From Elusimicrobiota bacterium (GTDB lineage Bacteria > Elusimicrobiota > Elusimicrobia > O2-12-FULL-59-9), in the NCBI GenBank assembly GCA_016206405.1, contig JACQRQ010000257.1, forward strand, positions 1 to 11,728: DNA of 11,728 nucleotides, read 5' to 3'. A program made the position numbers and the translations under genes. Of the stretch, positions 1-5,845 are shown piece after piece; the stretch's first letter is position 1, and every line of letters begins with the position of its first letter. Under the pieces are notes generated by a model. That model did not search any database, was not told the DNA's origin, and worked only from the letters and a program-made list of their open reading frames with translations.

Positions 1-48
1 CAGAAGGACCGGCGGCGTAGAAAAACCTTGAAGAAGGCCGGCGCATGA
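1..48 (+). CDS. C-terminal end of an upstream gene (partial)
   Basis: The frame starting at base 1 is open for 15 codons (ending ...TLKKAGA) and stops at TGA 46-48. That stop overlaps the ATG of the next gene in an ATGA arrangement, which is typical of translationally coupled operon genes. The other two plus-strand frames stop by base 30. The visible tail is strongly basic (Arg/Lys-rich). Too little is present to name a family. The call rests on the open frame plus the 4-base overlap. Confidence 0.5.
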   Translation, partial: QKDRRRRKTLKKAGA

Positions 49-1970
49 AAAAATTTTCAAACCCGCGCTGCGCCGGCCTCCTTTCCGCCGCCGCGCTATG
101 CCTCTTGGGAAGCGCCTGCCTGCGGGCGCTGTTGTGGTGGAATTTCAGCCCCCCCGGCGCCGCGTCGTCCTCCGCGCTTTTGCCCATTTTCAGCATGGGC
201 CTGCGCATGGACCTTTCCGCCGCCGCATGGATTTTTCTTCCTTGGGCGCTGTGGATTACGTTTCTTCCGGAGAAAATCTTCTCTTCCCGACCCTACAGGG
301 CTCTAGCGCAGGCCGCCTTCATCGCTTATGCGGCGTTCCAACTGTTTTTCTTCGGCATCGAATGGTATTTTTTCGACGAGTTCAACTCCCGGCTCAACAA
401 CGTCGCCGTGGATTATCTTATCTACCCCCACGAAGTCTTCATCAATATCGCCGAGAGCTACCCGGTCGCCGGGATCGCCGGCGCGTGCCTTCTGGCGAGC
501 GCCCTGCTTTACGCCGGACTGCGGACCCCGCTGCGAAGCGCTTGGAGCCGCCCCAGCCGGTTGGGAGAACGGGTTCATTTTCTCGCCGTTTACCTGCTGC
601 TGTGGATATTGTTGACCCAAACCGTGAGCATGAAAGACACGCGCTTTCCCCAAGACCGGGTTCTGGGCGAAATCTCAAGCAACGGCGCCTATTCTCTCAT
701 TTACGCGGCGACCACGCGCGATTTGGATTTTACCGCGTTTTACAGGACGATGGAAACGCGGGAGGCCTACCGGCGGGCCCGCAAACTTTTGTCGCAGACG
801 GAGGCCGTTTTTGAGCCGGGGGACCGCACCATCCAGCGCCGCATCCTCGGAAGCCGGCGGCGCCGGCCTATGAATCTGGTGATTTTGCTGGTGGAAAGCT
901 TCGGCTCCGAGTTTTGGGGGTGTCTGGGCAGTCCCGGCCAATCCTGGACCCCCCGCATGGACGGCTTGTCAAAACAAGGGCTGCTTTTCACCCATCTCTA
1001 CGCCTCGGGCAACCGGACCGTGCGCGGAATGGAGGGCGTCCTGTCGGCATTCCCCCCTTTGCCGGGCGACTCGATCGTCAAAAGACATTTATCCGATCAA
1101 GTCGCCACGTTGGCGCGCACGCTCAAGGACCAGGGCTACCAAACGCTCTTTTTGTACGGCGGGCGGGGAATATTCGACGGCATGAAATCGTTCACCACCC
1201 GCAACGGCTTCGACCGCTTCATCGAGCAGAAGGATTTTCCCAGGCCTGTCTTCTCCACCATCTGGGGCGTCAGCGACGAGGACTTGGTGGACCGCGCCGT
1301 CGAGGAGTTCCGCGGCCTGGAGAGCCGCGGCCGCCCCTTTTTAGGCGTCGTGCTCACCGTTTCCAATCACAAGCCCTACACCTATCCGGCCGGACGCATT
1401 CCGGAAGACCCCAACGCGCACAGCCGGCAGCACGCCGTCAAATACACCGATTGGGCTCTCGGAGAGTTTTTCGCCCGGGCCGAGAAAGAGCGGTTTTACC
1501 AAGACACCCTTTTTGCGGTGGTCGCCGATCACGGCGCGCGCGTTTACGGAAGCCCGGCCATCCCCATCCACTCCTATGAAATCCCACTGCTGGTCCTGGG
1601 GCCCTCCGTCAAAAAGCCGGCCTCCGTGGACACGCTGGGCTCTTCCGTGGATGTGGGGCCGACGCTGCTGGGACTGATGGGCGCCGCTTACCGCAGCGTT
1701 TTTTTCGGCCGCGACCTGCTCAAAACGCGCCGCCAGGACGGCTGGGCGGTTTTAAATCACAACCGGGACATCGGGCTTTACCGCAACGGCCGGATGGCGG
1801 TCCTGGGACTCAATAAGACCGTTGAGTTTTACCGGGTCAACCCTGGAAGCAAGGAACTCGAAGCGGCCAACCATCAAGACGAGGAAGACCGGCAGCTTGA
1901 AAAAGACGCCATCGCGCTTTTCCAGGTGGCCGACGATCTTTACGTCCACAAAAACTATTTTGTCCGCTGA
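45..1970 (+). CDS. LtaS/OpgB-type membrane phosphoglycerol transferase (sulfatase fold)
   Basis: This 641-residue protein has the family layout of five N-terminal membrane helices (roughly residues 10-32, 46-75, 85-108, 138-160, 177-195) followed by an extracytoplasmic sulfatase/alkaline-phosphatase-fold domain from about residue 275. Visible active-site elements are VESFG with metal ligand Glu284, the nucleophile-type Thr325 in GNRTVRG, Asp495-His496 in VVADHG, and His509 in the IPIHSYEIPLL stretch. Known relatives (LtaS, OpgB/MdoB) move phosphoglycerol from phosphatidylglycerol onto teichoic acids or periplasmic glucans; others modify lipid A or lipoproteins. The acceptor cannot be told from sequence. 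The ATG overlaps the stop of the upstream frame, and GAAGAAGG just upstream can act as a ribosome site. Length and motifs are intact. Confidence 0.88.
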   Translation: MKKFSNPRCAGLLSAAALCLLGSACLRALLWWNFSPPGAASSSALLPIFSMGLRMDLSAAAWIFLPWALWITFLPEKIFSSRPYRALAQAAFIAYAAFQLFFFGIEWYFFDEFNSRLNNVAVDYLIYPHEVFINIAESYPVAGIAGACLLASALLYAGLRTPLRSAWSRPSRLGERVHFLAVYLLLWILLTQTVSMKDTRFPQDRVLGEISSNGAYSLIYAATTRDLDFTAFYRTMETREAYRRARKLLSQTEAVFEPGDRTIQRRILGSRRRRPMNLVILLVESFGSEFWGCLGSPGQSWTPRMDGLSKQGLLFTHLYASGNRTVRGMEGVLSAFPPLPGDSIVKRHLSDQVATLARTLKDQGYQTLFLYGGRGIFDGMKSFTTRNGFDRFIEQKDFPRPVFSTIWGVSDEDLVDRAVEEFRGLESRGRPFLGVVLTVSNHKPYTYPAGRIPEDPNAHSRQHAVKYTDWALGEFFARAEKERFYQDTLFAVVADHGARVYGSPAIPIHSYEIPLLVLGPSVKKPASVDTLGSSVDVGPTLLGLMGAAYRSVFFGRDLLKTRRQDGWAVLNHNRDIGLYRNGRMAVLGLNKTVEFYRVNPGSKELEAANHQDEEDRQLEKDAIALFQVADDLYVHKNYFVR

Positions 1971-1988
1971 CGGCAGCGGCGCCGTGCG

Positions 1989-2675
1989 TTAAGCCCCGTG
2001 GCGGAACAGGGCGAAAAAGCGGTCCTGATAGAGTTCAAACAAACCGAATTCCTTGAGCTTTTTTCCCAACTCCCTGACAGCCTCCGGATCGCGGGCGGCC
2101 TTCTCAAACAGGGTTTCAATCTCAAAATTTTTCCTCCTCTCGCCCCGGCCGGCCGCGTCGAAAACGTCATGCTCCGCGAGCTCCTTGATGTTTTCGGGAA
2201 AAGATTTCCGGGTCTCATCCAAAGTGAATTTTAAGAGTGAAAACTTCCAGCTTGGATCCGGGCAGGCCAGCACCGCCTCGTACGGGACGGAGCGCTCGTC
2301 CAAATCGGCGACGATGCGCTCCACCACGGTCTGCGACTCCTCGTGGATCAACTGGGCTCCGCCGAATTCATTCTTGAATTTATACTCCAAAACCCGGAGC
2401 GAATCTTCCCGGGAATGGCGCAAAAGCATGTCGGCGAATTTCCGCGCCTCCTCTCCGAATCCTTCATAGCGCTCCTGAAGCGCCTCCGCCGTCAGAATTT
2501 TCGGCCGCACGGCCAAGACCCGCCCCTGCCGGAGCCGGCACAGGCGGGGCCCCTCCGGGACCTCCGAGACTAGATGGTAGCCGATGTGCGTATCCGCGAA
2601 GGTATTCAGCCGCCTGACGGGCGGGCGGAGCACCCGCGTTTGAGCAAGTATCGCGTAAAATTCTTTGCGGTCCAT
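1989..2675 (-). CDS. hypothetical protein, 228 aa, unknown family
   Basis: I do not recognise this family. The protein is soluble and highly charged, with no signal peptide or membrane helix. It looks helical in its C-terminal half (many Glu/Lys/Arg from about residue 120 on). Distinct stretches are PPVRRLNTFADTHIGYHL near the N-terminus and VLACPDPSWKFSLLKFTLDE in the middle; the latter has a strand-like look, and the only cysteine I see sits there. I chose ATG at 2675 because GGGGAAG (minus strand, about 2688-2682) lies six to seven bases upstream. An in-frame TTG at 2681 would abut that site and is unlikely. A candidate promoter lies at 2698-2727. The gene converges on the LtaS-like gene, leaving 18 bases between the two stops and no room for a normal terminator. 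Confidence 0.72.
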   Translation of the reverse strand: MDRKEFYAILAQTRVLRPPVRRLNTFADTHIGYHLVSEVPEGPRLCRLRQGRVLAVRPKILTAEALQERYEGFGEEARKFADMLLRHSREDSLRVLEYKFKNEFGGAQLIHEESQTVVERIVADLDERSVPYEAVLACPDPSWKFSLLKFTLDETRKSFPENIKELAEHDVFDAAGRGERRKNFEIETLFEKAARDPEAVRELGKKLKEFGLFELYQDRFFALFRHGA

Positions 2676-2697
2676 ATTCAACTTCCCCTATGCTGCC

Positions 2698-2727
2698 ATT
2701 ATCGCTTCTTTGCCGCCCCCTCAACAA
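2698..2727 (-). promoter_or_regulatory. candidate sigma70 promoter for the 228-aa hypothetical gene
   Basis: Read on the minus strand, TTGTTG (2727-2722) and GATAAT (2703-2698) are separated by 18 bases. The -10 box differs from consensus at one position; the -35 box is weak. Transcription would begin near 2691, giving a leader of about 16 bases that contains the GGGGAAG ribosome site. Confidence 0.42.
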
Positions 2728-2962
2728 GAGGTCCTTAAGGAGAGGGTGACAGGCGCCTGCCACAGCATGGCGCCATCAGAGATAGGGGGAACCACGGAGT
2801 GGTGCCCCACTGGGATGGCCGGTGGAGGGGGTGCCCGGAACCAAGCCACCGGATTGGTTCTCCCATGAGGAGCGCCGCGAGGTTCCTTCGCAGCCGAGCG
2901 GTCATGAGACCCGAGCGGGCGCTGCCTCCGGTCAGCGCCGCGCAGGGCGCGACAGAGAGGTC
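2728..2962. other. non-coding, hairpin-rich block (candidate ncRNA or dispersed repeat)
   Basis: There is no credible gene in this 235-base stretch between two divergent promoters. It holds stacked inverted repeats: a perfect palindrome CAGGCGCCTG (2750-2759); GGCGCC at 2752-2757 and 2769-2774; GGGG-A-ACCAC / GTGGT-G-CCCC (2785-2808, loop GGA); GAACCAA / TTGGTTC (2838-2844, 2854-2860, 9-base loop); AGCGCC / GGCGCT (2871-2876, 2918-2923) enclosing two smaller stems, GCGA/TCGC and GGTC-ATGA-GACC, like a three-way junction; and GCGCC / GGCGC (2935-2939, 2946-2950). CCGAGCGG is directly repeated at 2894 and 2911. Both promoters fire outward from the block, so it is not the leader of either neighbour. 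It matches no RNA family I could name. Confidence 0.5.
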
Positions 2963-2991
2963 TTGACGCCGCGGCATCGGGGCCTTATACT
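2963..2991 (+). promoter_or_regulatory. sigma70 promoter of the PHP gene
   Basis: TTGACG (2963-2968) and TATACT (2986-2991) are exactly 17 bases apart. Transcription would begin near 2998, leaving a leader of about 28 bases that carries AAGGAG (3011-3016), nine bases before the ATG at 3026. Confidence 0.8.
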
Positions 2992-3025
2992 TAATTGACG
3001 CCGGCCAAGAAAGGAGACACCGCAC

Positions 3026-4132
3026 ATGAAATTAAAATTATCCAAGCTTGCATCGCTTTTAACGGCCGTTCTGTTTCTAGCCGCAACCGCGCCGGCGCGC
3101 TCTGAGTTGGCCCCGCCTGCGCCGGATGCCGTCATGAACTTGGACCTGCACACGCACACGTATTGCTCCGATGGAGGCGAGACGCCGGAAACCGTGGTCG
3201 GCAAAGCCGCGGAGGCCGGAGTCGAGTTTCTGGCCGTCACCGACCACGACACCATGACCTGCGTCTCCCGGGCCAAAAAGGAAGCGGATGCCAAGGGCGT
3301 GCGCCTCATTGCGGGCATCGAGATCAGCGTGGGAGCGGGCTCGATGCACGTCCTCGGCCTGGGCGTAGACGCTGAAAACGCGGCCCTGAAAGCCCTCATG
3401 GAAAGCGCCGATCATGAGCGCATCCGGCGGGCCGAGGCGATCGTCCAAAAGCTCAATGATCTCAATGCCGGAAAGCCCATCGATTTTCTTGCGGACCTGG
3501 TTCTGACCAAGGTCAACAAAAACCGGGTCATCGACGGCGCGGAACCGATCGGCGCCGAAGCGGCCGCCGAGATGGGCCGGGAGGCGCTTTTGAGCGGCTT
3601 CACCGGGGAAATAACGCGCCCCGACATCGCCCAAGTCCTGGTGGACAAAGGCTACGTGGCCGACACCAAGGAAGCTTTTTCAAAATATATCGGCAACGAC
3701 GGTCCCGCCTATGTGCCCGTTCAAGGCCCCTCTTTCACGGACGTGCTTGACATCATCCACAACGCGGGCGGCATCGCCGTTTTGGCCCACCCATTCACGA
3801 TTTTCAAGGTCCCCGCGGACCTCGCCAAGCAATACGCCGATTTTGACGCCCTGTTTCGAGCCTTGGTGGAGGCCGGGCTCGACGGGGTGGAGGCGTATCA
3901 GCCCCAGACCCAATACACCAAAGACAACGAAACCAAGCTTTCGGCCGCGCTGATCACCCTTCCGGAGAAAGCGCGGCGCAAACTGCTTTATGTTCCATCC
4001 TCCGACTACCATGCCCATGAAAAAATCGGCGGCAAAAACATCGGCGGCCTGCCTATGCCCAAAGAAGAGGCCGCGAAGATTCTGCGCGCCCTAAATATCC
4101 ATAAGCCGCGCGCCGCGAAATCCGCCAAATAA
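3026..4132 (+). CDS. exported PHP-family phosphoesterase (TrpH/YciV-like)
   Basis: This 368-residue protein has a PHP metal-dependent hydrolase domain from about residue 38. The metal-ligand motifs are complete: HTH (His42, His44), TDHDT (His74), GIEIS (Glu99), AHPF (His255), and SDYHAH (Asp327, His329). The mid-region TRPDIAQVLVDKGYV, the KEAFSKYIG element and the PAYVP element resemble the TrpH/YciV (RNase AM) branch, which removes phosphate from nucleoside 3',5'-bisphosphates and short RNA 5' ends. The odd part is the N-terminus: basic residues, a hydrophobic run over about residues 8-22, then Ala-rich APARS, which reads as a Sec signal peptide. The enzyme is therefore probably exported, unlike cytoplasmic TrpH. 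The start is set by AAGGAG nine bases upstream. It appears monocistronic. The true substrate is unknown. Confidence 0.85.
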   Translation: MKLKLSKLASLLTAVLFLAATAPARSELAPPAPDAVMNLDLHTHTYCSDGGETPETVVGKAAEAGVEFLAVTDHDTMTCVSRAKKEADAKGVRLIAGIEISVGAGSMHVLGLGVDAENAALKALMESADHERIRRAEAIVQKLNDLNAGKPIDFLADLVLTKVNKNRVIDGAEPIGAEAAAEMGREALLSGFTGEITRPDIAQVLVDKGYVADTKEAFSKYIGNDGPAYVPVQGPSFTDVLDIIHNAGGIAVLAHPFTIFKVPADLAKQYADFDALFRALVEAGLDGVEAYQPQTQYTKDNETKLSAALITLPEKARRKLLYVPSSDYHAHEKIGGKNIGGLPMPKEEAAKILRALNIHKPRAAKSAK

Positions 4133-4156
4133 AGCGTCGCGACCCGCTGGAGCGCC

Positions 4157-4185
4157 GCGCTCGGGCGCCCAACCCTGGGCAGCGC
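4157..4185 (+). terminator. possible stem-loop after the PHP gene, no U-tract
   Basis: GCGCT (4157-4161) pairs with AGCGC (4181-4185), and GCCCA (4167-4171) pairs with TGGGC (4176-4180) around an ACCC loop; five left-arm bases bulge out. It lies 25 bases after the PHP stop. It lacks the run of T expected of an intrinsic terminator, so this is only a weak candidate. Confidence 0.28.
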
Positions 4186-4208
4186 AACCGCTTTAGAGTC
4201 AAAAAAAC

Positions 4209-4237
4209 TTGACAGTTCCGCCGCGCCCCACTATACT
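4209..4237 (+). promoter_or_regulatory. consensus sigma70 promoter of the ferredoxin gene, near-leaderless
   Basis: TTGACA (4209-4214, perfect) and TATACT (4232-4237) are 17 bases apart. The ATG of the ferredoxin gene begins only ten bases after the -10 box, so transcription should start at about 4243-4245, within a few bases of the start codon. No ribosome-binding sequence lies in between. Confidence 0.82.
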
Positions 4238-4246
4238 ATCCCTAAT

Positions 4247-4684
4247 ATGCCCGCTCCGCAAAACGCAGCCCGCCGCGCCGCGCTGGTCAAAGGCGCTTCC
4301 AAAGCCAAGATTAAGGCCTTGGTGGACTTAAGCGCCTGCACGGGCTGCGAGGTCTGCATCGCCGTTTGCCCGGTCCCCGACTGCATCGAGAAGTTCGGCG
4401 ACGAGCCGCCCAACTGGGGGGTCTACGTCAACTATGATATCTGCATCGGCTGCCAGCTCTGTTCCAAGGACTGTCCGTGGGACACTATTCGCATGGTCCC
4501 GACCGCCGCGGTGGCGGGCCATACCACCAGCTTGGATTCTCAAATGGCCCGCGCGCATCCGGTGTTTGAAAATCCCGAGACCGTGCCCGAATCCGTGCGC
4601 ACTTTCATAGGAAAAGGGCCCGTCACGGACCCCGTGGTCGTCAACCTCTTTCAGAAGCACAACCCGGGCCTGCCGTCGAAATAG
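4247..4684 (+). CDS. 2x[4Fe-4S] ferredoxin-like protein
   Basis: This 145-residue cytoplasmic electron carrier has two classic CxxCxxCxxxCP motifs: Cys31-34-37-41 and Cys66-69-72-76, the layout of bacterial dicluster ferredoxins. The two motifs are separated by an insert of about 24 residues that includes extra Cys46. The first 25 residues are basic and Ala-rich. About 65 residues after the second motif have no recognised domain. No dehydrogenase or oxidoreductase partner is adjacent, so its redox partner is unknown. The next gene is a Cys-rich mini-protein 30 bases away. The start has no ribosome site and lies just behind a strong promoter, suggesting leaderless translation. A later GTG near 4331 would also precede the first cluster, but it is poorly placed. 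Confidence 0.85.
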   Translation: MPAPQNAARRAALVKGASKAKIKALVDLSACTGCEVCIAVCPVPDCIEKFGDEPPNWGVYVNYDICIGCQLCSKDCPWDTIRMVPTAAVAGHTTSLDSQMARAHPVFENPETVPESVRTFIGKGPVTDPVVVNLFQKHNPGLPSK

Positions 4685-4714
4685 AACGGGCGGACGCCGG
4701 CCCAAGGAGGCTTT

Positions 4715-4912
4715 ATGGCGGAAGAAACGAAAGAATCCACGACCCCCGCGCACTGTTCGCGCAAATGCGGCGGCTGCAAGTTCCTGGCGGGAGTTCTCGT
4801 CGGACTGCTCCTGGCCGGAACCGGGTTCGGCCTCTACATGGCCGGCCGCTGCTCCGGCCGCGCTTGCCCGACTCAAAGCATGTGCCCCATGCAAAGCCAG
4901 ATGTCCAAATAG
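4715..4912 (+). CDS. 65-aa Cys/Met-rich single-pass membrane protein, unknown family
   Basis: A textbook ribosome site AAGGAGG (4704-4710) sits four bases before the ATG, so this short gene is very likely translated. Residues 14-21 hold a CxxxCxxC motif preceded by His13. Residues 23-44 form one Gly/Leu-rich membrane helix. The C-terminal tail after the helix carries Cys46, Cys51 and Cys57 plus Met56, Met59 and Met63. Six cysteines in 65 residues on both sides of one helix suggest metal binding or redox exchange; the Met/Cys tail is the kind seen in soft-metal (copper-like) ligands. This is inference, since I recognise no family. It is probably cotranscribed with the upstream ferredoxin and lies just before the fluoride riboswitch. 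Confidence 0.72.
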   Translation: MAEETKESTTPAHCSRKCGGCKFLAGVLVGLLLAGTGFGLYMAGRCSGRACPTQSMCPMQSQMSK

Positions 4913-4937
4913 CGTCTTCTGAAGTAGGTCCAAAAAA

Positions 4938-4991
4938 GGCGATGGAGTTCGCCTAAACCGCCCCGGAAGCCCGGGGATGATGACTCCTGCC
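4938..4991 (+). promoter_or_regulatory. fluoride riboswitch (crcB motif) aptamer
   Basis: The conserved crcB-motif elements are all present in order: GGCGATGG at 4938, TTCGCC at 4948-4953, the linker TAAACCGCC, a hairpin CCCCGG-AAGC-CCGGGG (4961-4976), and ATGATGACTCCTGCC. Base pairing supports it: GGCG (4938-4941) with CGCC (4950-4953), GGAGT (4944-4948) with ACTCC (4983-4987), and a perfect 6-bp distal hairpin. It lies directly upstream of the fluoride channel gene crcB, where this RNA class is expected. Fluoride binding should stabilise the ACTCC pairing and keep those bases out of the terminator hairpin that follows. I see no strong local promoter, so read-through from the ferredoxin promoter may feed it. 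Confidence 0.93.
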
Positions 4992-5011
4992 GACGCTTGG
5001 CGGGTTTTTTT
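4986..5011 (+). terminator. intrinsic terminator, expression platform of the fluoride riboswitch
   Basis: CCTGCCGA (4986-4993) pairs with TTGGCGGG (4997-5004) around a CGC loop, followed by seven T (5005-5011). The left arm uses CC 4986-4987, which the aptamer also needs for its ACTCC helix, so the two folds exclude each other. Without fluoride, transcription should stop here, just before crcB. Confidence 0.88.
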
Positions 5012-5015
5012 ATTT

Positions 5016-5390
5016 ATGAGCAAATGGCTGAGCCTTGCGGTTGGAACCCTGGCGGGCGGCGTCGCCCGCTACGTCTTGGCGGGGGCGATTTACCAGGCCC
5101 TGGGAACGCGATTCCCGTACGGGACCCTGGCCGTCAATCTATCGGGCTGCTTCCTGATTGGAGCCTTCAACGGCTTGGCGGAGACGAAGTTCCTCCTGGG
5201 GCCCAACGCGCGGGTGATGCTCATGATTGGGTTTTGTGGAGCGTTCACGACTCTCTCGACCCTCATGCTGGAGACTTCCAATCTCATGAAAGACGGTGAA
5301 GCCATGCGGGCCTTCGCCAACGTCGCGGCAACGATAATTCTGGGCTTTCTGCTTTTTCGTCTTGGCGAGGTCCTGGGCGAAGTTCTATAA
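5016..5390 (+). CDS. crcB: CrcB/Fluc fluoride channel
   Basis: This is a small four-helix membrane protein of 124 residues, the usual family length; it works as a dual-topology dimer that exports fluoride. Family marks are GGVARY (Arg18), P-YGTLAVNLSGCFLIG (Asn41) and GFCGAFTTLSTLMLE. I chose ATG 5016 (MSKWLSL). A longer in-frame ORF from 4977 would begin inside the riboswitch and run through its terminator, so those codons cannot be native. The start has only a weak ribosome site, the GGCGGG of the terminator's right arm. The phenylalanine box of studied Fluc channels (TT-F-ST-F) reads TT-Leu80-ST-Leu83 here, so both hallmark Phe are replaced. DUF190 follows after ten bases, a common partner. 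Confidence 0.92.
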   Translation: MSKWLSLAVGTLAGGVARYVLAGAIYQALGTRFPYGTLAVNLSGCFLIGAFNGLAETKFLLGPNARVMLMIGFCGAFTTLSTLMLETSNLMKDGEAMRAFANVAATIILGFLLFRLGEVLGEVL

Positions 5391-5400
5391 GGGGGCGGTT

Positions 5401-5742
5401 ATGAAGATTCCAAGCGACGGTAAATTGCTGAGAATATTTGTGGGCGAGGCCGACCGCTGGGACGGCTTGCCGCTTTATGAAGCCATCGTCCATGAGGCCA
5501 AGCGGCAGGGATTGGCGGGAGCGACCGCCATCAAGGGATTTATGGGGTTCGGCTGCAAAAGCCACATGCACACCGCCAAGCTCCTGCGCCTCTCCGAGGA
5601 TTTGCCCGTCATTATCGAGATCGTGGACAGCGAAGAAAAAATCAACCGGCTCCTTCCCAAACTCGATGAGATGGTGTGGGAAGGCCTCATCACTTTGGAG
5701 AAGGTTCAGGTCGTCATGTACCGGGCCGGCGCGCCGCGATGA
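5401..5742 (+). CDS. DUF190 family protein
   Basis: This 113-residue soluble protein matches the DUF190 pattern: an N-terminal KLLRIFVGEADRW strand, a helix with LYEAIVHEAKRQGLAG, the GFMGFGCKSHMHTAKLLRLSEDLP core, VIIEIVDSEEKI, and a closing strand GLITLEKVQVV. The family is small and is predicted to have a PII/GlnB-like alpha-beta fold; its biochemical role is not established. It is often found next to, or fused with, CrcB. Here it lies ten bases after crcB with GGGGGCGG (5391-5398) as its ribosome site, so it is under the same fluoride riboswitch. A role in fluoride resistance is inferred from this position alone. Confidence 0.88.
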   Translation: MKIPSDGKLLRIFVGEADRWDGLPLYEAIVHEAKRQGLAGATAIKGFMGFGCKSHMHTAKLLRLSEDLPVIIEIVDSEEKINRLLPKLDEMVWEGLITLEKVQVVMYRAGAPR

Positions 5743-5829
5743 GGGTCTTCTTCATTTCCTCCGCCGGGACGCGCCGCTGTGGCTGCGAATTTGACAGGGG
5801 TGCGGAAATATTACAGACTGTGCTGCGCT

Positions 5830-5835
5830 TATAAT
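5830..5835 (+). promoter_or_regulatory. -10 box TATAAT of the response-regulator operon, near-leaderless
   Basis: A perfect TATAAT lies ten bases before the ATG at 5846, so the transcript should begin at or within about four bases of the start codon; there is no ribosome site. No good -35 box sits 17 bases upstream (5807-5812 is AATATT), which suggests activator dependence. ACAG/CTGT elements upstream at 5777, 5794, 5813 and 5818 (the last two forming ACAG-A-CTGT) could be operator half-sites. Confidence 0.6.
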
Positions 5836-5845
5836 CGACGTTATT

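Noticed and set aside
303..653. Minus-strand ORF opposite the LtaS-like gene
   Set aside because: Shadow of a well-supported coding frame, as are other overlapping ORFs opposite the kinase, PiT and hybrid-kinase genes.
1971..1988. Shared terminator between the convergent genes
   Set aside because: Only 18 bases with a short GC palindrome and no T run on either strand.
2676..2681. TTG start two codons earlier for the minus-strand hypothetical gene
   Set aside because: It would sit one base from the GGGGAAG ribosome site; ATG 2675 has correct spacing.
2780..2920. Cobalamin-type or other known riboswitch
   Set aside because: Only scattered resemblance to conserved boxes, and the block lies outside both transcribed leaders.
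2735..3025. Minus-strand ORF of 96 codons through the hairpin-rich block
   Set aside because: Its composition looks like translated repeats, it has no ribosome site, and it crosses the PHP promoter.
4977..5015. Longer reading of crcB starting at ATG 4977
   Set aside because: Those codons lie in the fluoride riboswitch and its terminator; homologues begin at the MSKWLSL-type start at 5016.
5791..5816. Classic Pho box upstream of the response regulator
   Set aside because: The two TTGACAG/TTACAG elements are 19-20 bases apart, not the 11-base period of Pho boxes; kept only as generic half-sites.
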